DNA from: Streptomyces roseofulvus
GTDB taxonomy: Bacteria > Actinomycetota > Actinomycetes > Streptomycetales > Streptomycetaceae
Length of the DNA stretch: 64,000 nt
NCBI RefSeq assembly: GCF_039534915.1
Contig: NZ_BAAAWE010000001.1
Span: 4,154,001 to 4,218,000 of the forward strand
Reading direction: 5' to 3'
This document shows, in pieces, positions 61,378-64,000 of the stretch. A model generated the notes under the pieces. It searched no databases. It saw only the letters and a list, made by a program, of their open reading frames with translations, and had not been told where the DNA came from. Made by a program: the position numbers and the translations under genes. Position 1 is the stretch's first letter, and every line of letters begins with the position of its first letter.

Positions 61378-62312
61378 GCGGGGAGGGACAGGACCGGCTG
61401 TACGAGCGGCTGAAGACGTACGAGGGGCGCCCGGCGGCCACCGGCGGGCGCGGCAAGGACCCGGTGAACCTGCCGATGATCCGGCACTGGTGCGAGGCCA
61501 TGGGGGACGCGCACCCGGCGTACCGGGGACCGGAGGCGGTCGCGCCGCCCACCATGCTCCAGGCGTGGACGATGGGCGGGCTCTCCGGGCACGAGGACCG
61601 ATCGGAGGCGTACGGGGAGCTGCTCGGCCTCCTCGACGGCGCCGGGTACACCTCGGTGGTCGCCACCGACTGCGAGCAGGAGTACCTGCGCCCGCTCAGG
61701 CCCGGCGACGAGATCACCTTCGACGCCGTCGTCGAGTCCGTCTCGCCGCGCAAGACCACCAAGCTGGGCACCGGGCACTTCGTGACCACGCGGATGGACG
61801 TGCGGGCCGGCGGCGAGCTCGCCGGCACCCACCGCTTCCGGATCCTCAAGTACGCCCCCGCCGCCCGCCCGGCGCCGCCGCCGGAGCGGCCCCGGCGGCC
61901 CCGCCCGGTGATCAACCGGGACAACGCCGGGTTCTGGGAGGGCGTCGCCGCCCACCGGCTGCTGATCCAGCGGTGCACCGCCTGCGGGACGCTGCGCTTC
62001 CCCTGGCTGCCGGGGTGCAACGGATGCGGGTCGCCCGGGTGGGAGACCGTCGAGGCGACCGGGGAGGGCACGGTCTTCTCGTACGTGGTCATGCACCACC
62101 CGCCGTTCCCCGCCTTCGACCCGCCGTACGCGGTGGGCCTGATCGAACTCGCCGAGGGGGTCCGGATGATCGGCAACGTGGTGGGGGTGCCGTACGACAA
62201 GGTCCGGATCGGGATGCCGGTCCGGCTGGAGTTCCAGCGGGTCGACGAGGAGCAGGAGCTGCCCGTCTTCCGCGCCGTGGACGGGCCGGAGACCGCGGGA
62301 GGGGAGCGCTGA
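61374..62312 (+). CDS. MaoC/DUF35 two-domain protein (ChsH2-like)
   Basis: A 312-residue protein. Residues 1-160 form a MaoC-type hot-dog hydratase domain and residues 180-300 a DUF35 OB-fold with a zinc ribbon (QRCTACG near 202, CNGCG near 218). In Mycobacterium ChsH2 has the same two parts: the MaoC part pairs with ChsH1 and the DUF35 part with the aldolase Ltp2. ATG at 61374 overlaps the dehydrogenase stop (ATGA). Confidence 0.9.
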   Translation: MSGEGQDRLYERLKTYEGRPAATGGRGKDPVNLPMIRHWCEAMGDAHPAYRGPEAVAPPTMLQAWTMGGLSGHEDRSEAYGELLGLLDGAGYTSVVATDCEQEYLRPLRPGDEITFDAVVESVSPRKTTKLGTGHFVTTRMDVRAGGELAGTHRFRILKYAPAARPAPPPERPRRPRPVINRDNAGFWEGVAAHRLLIQRCTACGTLRFPWLPGCNGCGSPGWETVEATGEGTVFSYVVMHHPPFPAFDPPYAVGLIELAEGVRMIGNVVGVPYDKVRIGMPVRLEFQRVDEEQELPVFRAVDGPETAGGER

Positions 62313-62313
62313 C

Positions 62314-63375
62314 ATGGACTTCACGCCCACCGAGGAGCAGGAGGCCGCGCGGGAGCTGGCCGCCCGGATCCTCGGCGACCTCTCCACGCACGAGCGGCTC
62401 GCCGCCACGGGCGGCGGCACCGACGCCGAGCTGTGGAAGGCGCTGTGCGCCGCCGGACTGCCCGCCGCCGTCGAGGAGATCGGCCTGCTCGGCCTCGTCC
62501 TCCTCCTGGAGGAGCAAGGCCGGGTGACGGCCCAGGTGCCGCTCGCCGCGACCGGGGTGTACGGGATCCTCGCCGTCGCCCGGCACGGCACCGACGAGCA
62601 GCGCGCCCGCCTCCTGCCGGGGCTGCGCGACGGGACGGCCGTCGCCACCGGGGCCTTCCCGGCGACCGGCGCGGTCACGGCGCGGGACGGGCGGCTCACC
62701 GGGACGGTCACCTGGGTGCCCTGGCTGCGGGACGCCGCCCACGTCCTCGTACCGGACGCGGACCGGGCCCTGTGGCTGGTGCGGGCCGAGGACGCCGTCG
62801 TCGAGGCCGTCGAGCTGACCGCGCCCTGGTCGGCGGGGCGGCTGGTGCTCGACGGGACGCCGGCCGAGCGGCTCGGGGACGCGGCCGGGGAGAGCGCGTA
62901 CCGGGACGGGAGCGGGGTGGGTGCGTACGAGGACGTGCTCGCCGCCGCCCGGACCGCCTTCGCGGGGCTCCAGGCGGGCGTCTGCGCCGGGTCGCTGGCC
63001 CGGGCCGTCGCGTACACCTCCGTACGCCAGCAGTTCGGGCGGCCGCTGGCCACCCGGCAGGCGGTGCAACTGCGGGCCGCCGACGCCCACATGGACACCG
63101 AGGCCATCCGGGTCACCGCCTACGAGGCGGCCTGGCGGTCCGACGCGGGACTCGACTGCGCCGGGGCGGCCCTGACGGCCGCCTGGTGGGCGTCCGAGGC
63201 GGGGAAGCGGGTCGTGCACAGCGGCCAGCACCTGCACGGCGGCATGGGTGCCGACCTCGACCACCCCGTCCACCGGCACTTCCTGTGGGGGCGGCAGCTC
63301 GACGCCTATCTGGGCGCCGGCACCGAACTCCTCGCCGAACTCGGCGACCTGCTCGCGAAGGGGGAGACGGCATGA
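62314..63375 (+). CDS. Acyl-CoA dehydrogenase (ChsE1/FadE28-like)
   Basis: A 353-residue acyl-CoA dehydrogenase-like protein, shorter than the first and with degenerate motifs (TGAFPATGAV where the flavin motif is expected, QQFGRPLATRQAVQ and the C-terminal HLHGGMGADLDHPVHRHFLWGR). In the mycobacterial heterotetramer ChsE1 lacks the catalytic Glu; the same is likely here. ATG at 62314 two bases after the previous stop. Confidence 0.87.
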   Translation: MDFTPTEEQEAARELAARILGDLSTHERLAATGGGTDAELWKALCAAGLPAAVEEIGLLGLVLLLEEQGRVTAQVPLAATGVYGILAVARHGTDEQRARLLPGLRDGTAVATGAFPATGAVTARDGRLTGTVTWVPWLRDAAHVLVPDADRALWLVRAEDAVVEAVELTAPWSAGRLVLDGTPAERLGDAAGESAYRDGSGVGAYEDVLAAARTAFAGLQAGVCAGSLARAVAYTSVRQQFGRPLATRQAVQLRAADAHMDTEAIRVTAYEAAWRSDAGLDCAGAALTAAWWASEAGKRVVHSGQHLHGGMGADLDHPVHRHFLWGRQLDAYLGAGTELLAELGDLLAKGETA

Positions 63376-63770
63376 GGGCCGGAGACACGCTGCCGCCGCT
63401 GGAGATCCCGGTGACCCGCACCCTGGTCGTCGCCGGGGCCGTCGCCTCCCGCGACTACCAGGACGTGCACCACGACGCCGAGGCCGCCCGCGCCAAGGGC
63501 TCCCCGGACGTCTTCATGAACATCCTCACGACCAACGGCCTGGTCGGCCGGTACGTCACCGACCACTTCGGCCCGCACGCGGTGCTCCGCAAGGTCGCCA
63601 TCCGGCTCGGCGCCCCCAACTACCCGGGCGACACGATGGTGTTGACCGGCACCGTCGCCGAGGTGACGGACGGCTCCGACGGCACCGCCACCGCGCTCGT
63701 CCGGATCGCCGGGGCCAACGGCCTCGGCCACCACGTCACCGGCACGGTCACCGTGGAGGTGCCCCGATGA
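63372..63770 (+). CDS. MaoC hydratase (ChsH1-like)
   Basis: A 132-residue single hot-dog protein. The catalytic Asp28 and His33 of SRDYQDVHHD keep the D-x4-H spacing of ChsH1 (Asp29/His34 in M. tuberculosis, from memory). The size is about that of ChsH1. It would complete the MaoC heterotetramer with the MaoC-DUF35 protein. ATG at 63372 overlaps the previous stop (ATGA). Confidence 0.88.
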   Translation: MRAGDTLPPLEIPVTRTLVVAGAVASRDYQDVHHDAEAARAKGSPDVFMNILTTNGLVGRYVTDHFGPHAVLRKVAIRLGAPNYPGDTMVLTGTVAEVTDGSDGTATALVRIAGANGLGHHVTGTVTVEVPR

Positions 63771-64000
63771 GCCTGCGCCACCCCGACGGCCTCGGCGGCC
63801 GGGCCGCCGTCGCCGGCATCGGCGCGACCGAGTTCTCCAAGGACTCCGGCCGCAGCGAACTCTCCCTCGCCGTCGAGGCGGTGCGGGCCGCCCTCGACGA
63901 CGCCGGGCTCACCCCCGGGGACGTGGACGGGCTCGTCACCTTCACCATGGACACCAACCCCGAGATCACCGTCGCCCAGGCGGCCGGCATCGGCGAGCTC
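63767..64000 (+). CDS. Thiolase-like lipid-transfer protein (Ltp2-like), 5' part only
   Basis: The first 78 residues of a thiolase-superfamily protein (AAVAGIGATEFSKDSGRSEL, ALDDAGLTPGDVDGLVTFTMDTNPEITVAQAAGIGEL), very like mycobacterial Ltp2. Ltp2 with the DUF35 domain performs the retro-aldol cleavage releasing propionyl-CoA. ATG at 63767 overlaps the ChsH1-like stop (ATGA). The gene continues past the window. Confidence 0.88.
   Translation, partial: MSLRHPDGLGGRAAVAGIGATEFSKDSGRSELSLAVEAVRAALDDAGLTPGDVDGLVTFTMDTNPEITVAQAAGIGEL

Overview
This is a single stretch of a Streptomyces chromosome. The base composition is very GC-rich with strong third-position bias, GTG starts and 4-base ATGA/GTGA gene overlaps are common, there are no introns or insertion sequences, and several Streptomyces-type genes are present (ssgR-ssgA, fused cydCD, a Rex-operated cyd operon, SpoIIE-type phosphatase and RsbW-like kinases). 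Gene order agrees, from memory, with the core-arm region of S. coelicolor counter-clockwise or clockwise of oriC around SCO3920-SCO3985. A perfect parS site and several groups of DnaA boxes fit a position within roughly 100 kb of oriC. I see no prophage, IS element or CRISPR array; this is core genome.

Layout. 1-2643: a PLP sulfur enzyme, a low-molecular-weight tyrosine phosphatase and small membrane/cupin proteins. 2930-4273: the sporulation pair ssgR-ssgA. 4391-7818: a YibE/F transporter with a His-rich tail, then a TPP riboswitch and thiC. 7947-11508: a membrane protein, a metallophosphoesterase with a long Pro/Ala-rich front, and a LacI regulator. 11900-13408: hisC-type aminotransferase and a cyclophilin-like protein. 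13504-19743: Rex operator, cydA, cydB, cydCD (cytochrome bd and its assembly exporter; parS lies on the cydCD start codon), followed by a GAF-GAF histidine kinase. 21522-28996: two Cof-type or flavin enzymes, a broken MarR gene, a KptA RNA phosphotransferase, a MerR regulator, an EphD-like hydrolase/SDR fusion and an M24 protein. 29239-32753: a four-gene double ABC transporter operon. 32773-37024: MFS/GntR pair, lpd, rhomboid-like protein. 37159-40642: HAD, serS, a 317-base DnaA-box cluster, pheA.

40733-46960 is a copper-handling cluster, all on the minus strand (membrane protein, YcnI, Sco, ECuC, CopC-CopD fusion, Tat-exported DyP peroxidase DtpA); together these would deliver copper outside the membrane to oxidases such as cytochrome aa3 and the radical-copper enzyme GlxA. 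47278-55029 holds three partner-switch-type signalling genes (two RsbW-like ATPases and a GAF-SpoIIE phosphatase) among an aminopeptidase P, an apparently inactive prim-pol protein and a SEC-C protein. 55230-59264: GDPD, membrane-anchored HtrA protease, a very strong terminator, a possible 39-residue gene, tRNA-Ser(UGA), and a macrodomain protein. 59718-60023 encodes a small secreted Asn/Gly/Thr-rich peptide. 60211-64000 is a tightly overlapping operon (acyl-CoA dehydrogenase, MaoC-DUF35, acyl-CoA dehydrogenase, MaoC, thiolase-like) that matches the igr (ChsE/ChsH/Ltp2) steroid side-chain set of mycobacteria; it runs off the window.

Four short tandem-repeat arrays (units of 12, 16, 19 and 23 bases) lie in intergenic spaces. 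The most interesting non-gene signals are the parS/cydCD overlap, the DnaA-box clusters and the nested Rex operator.
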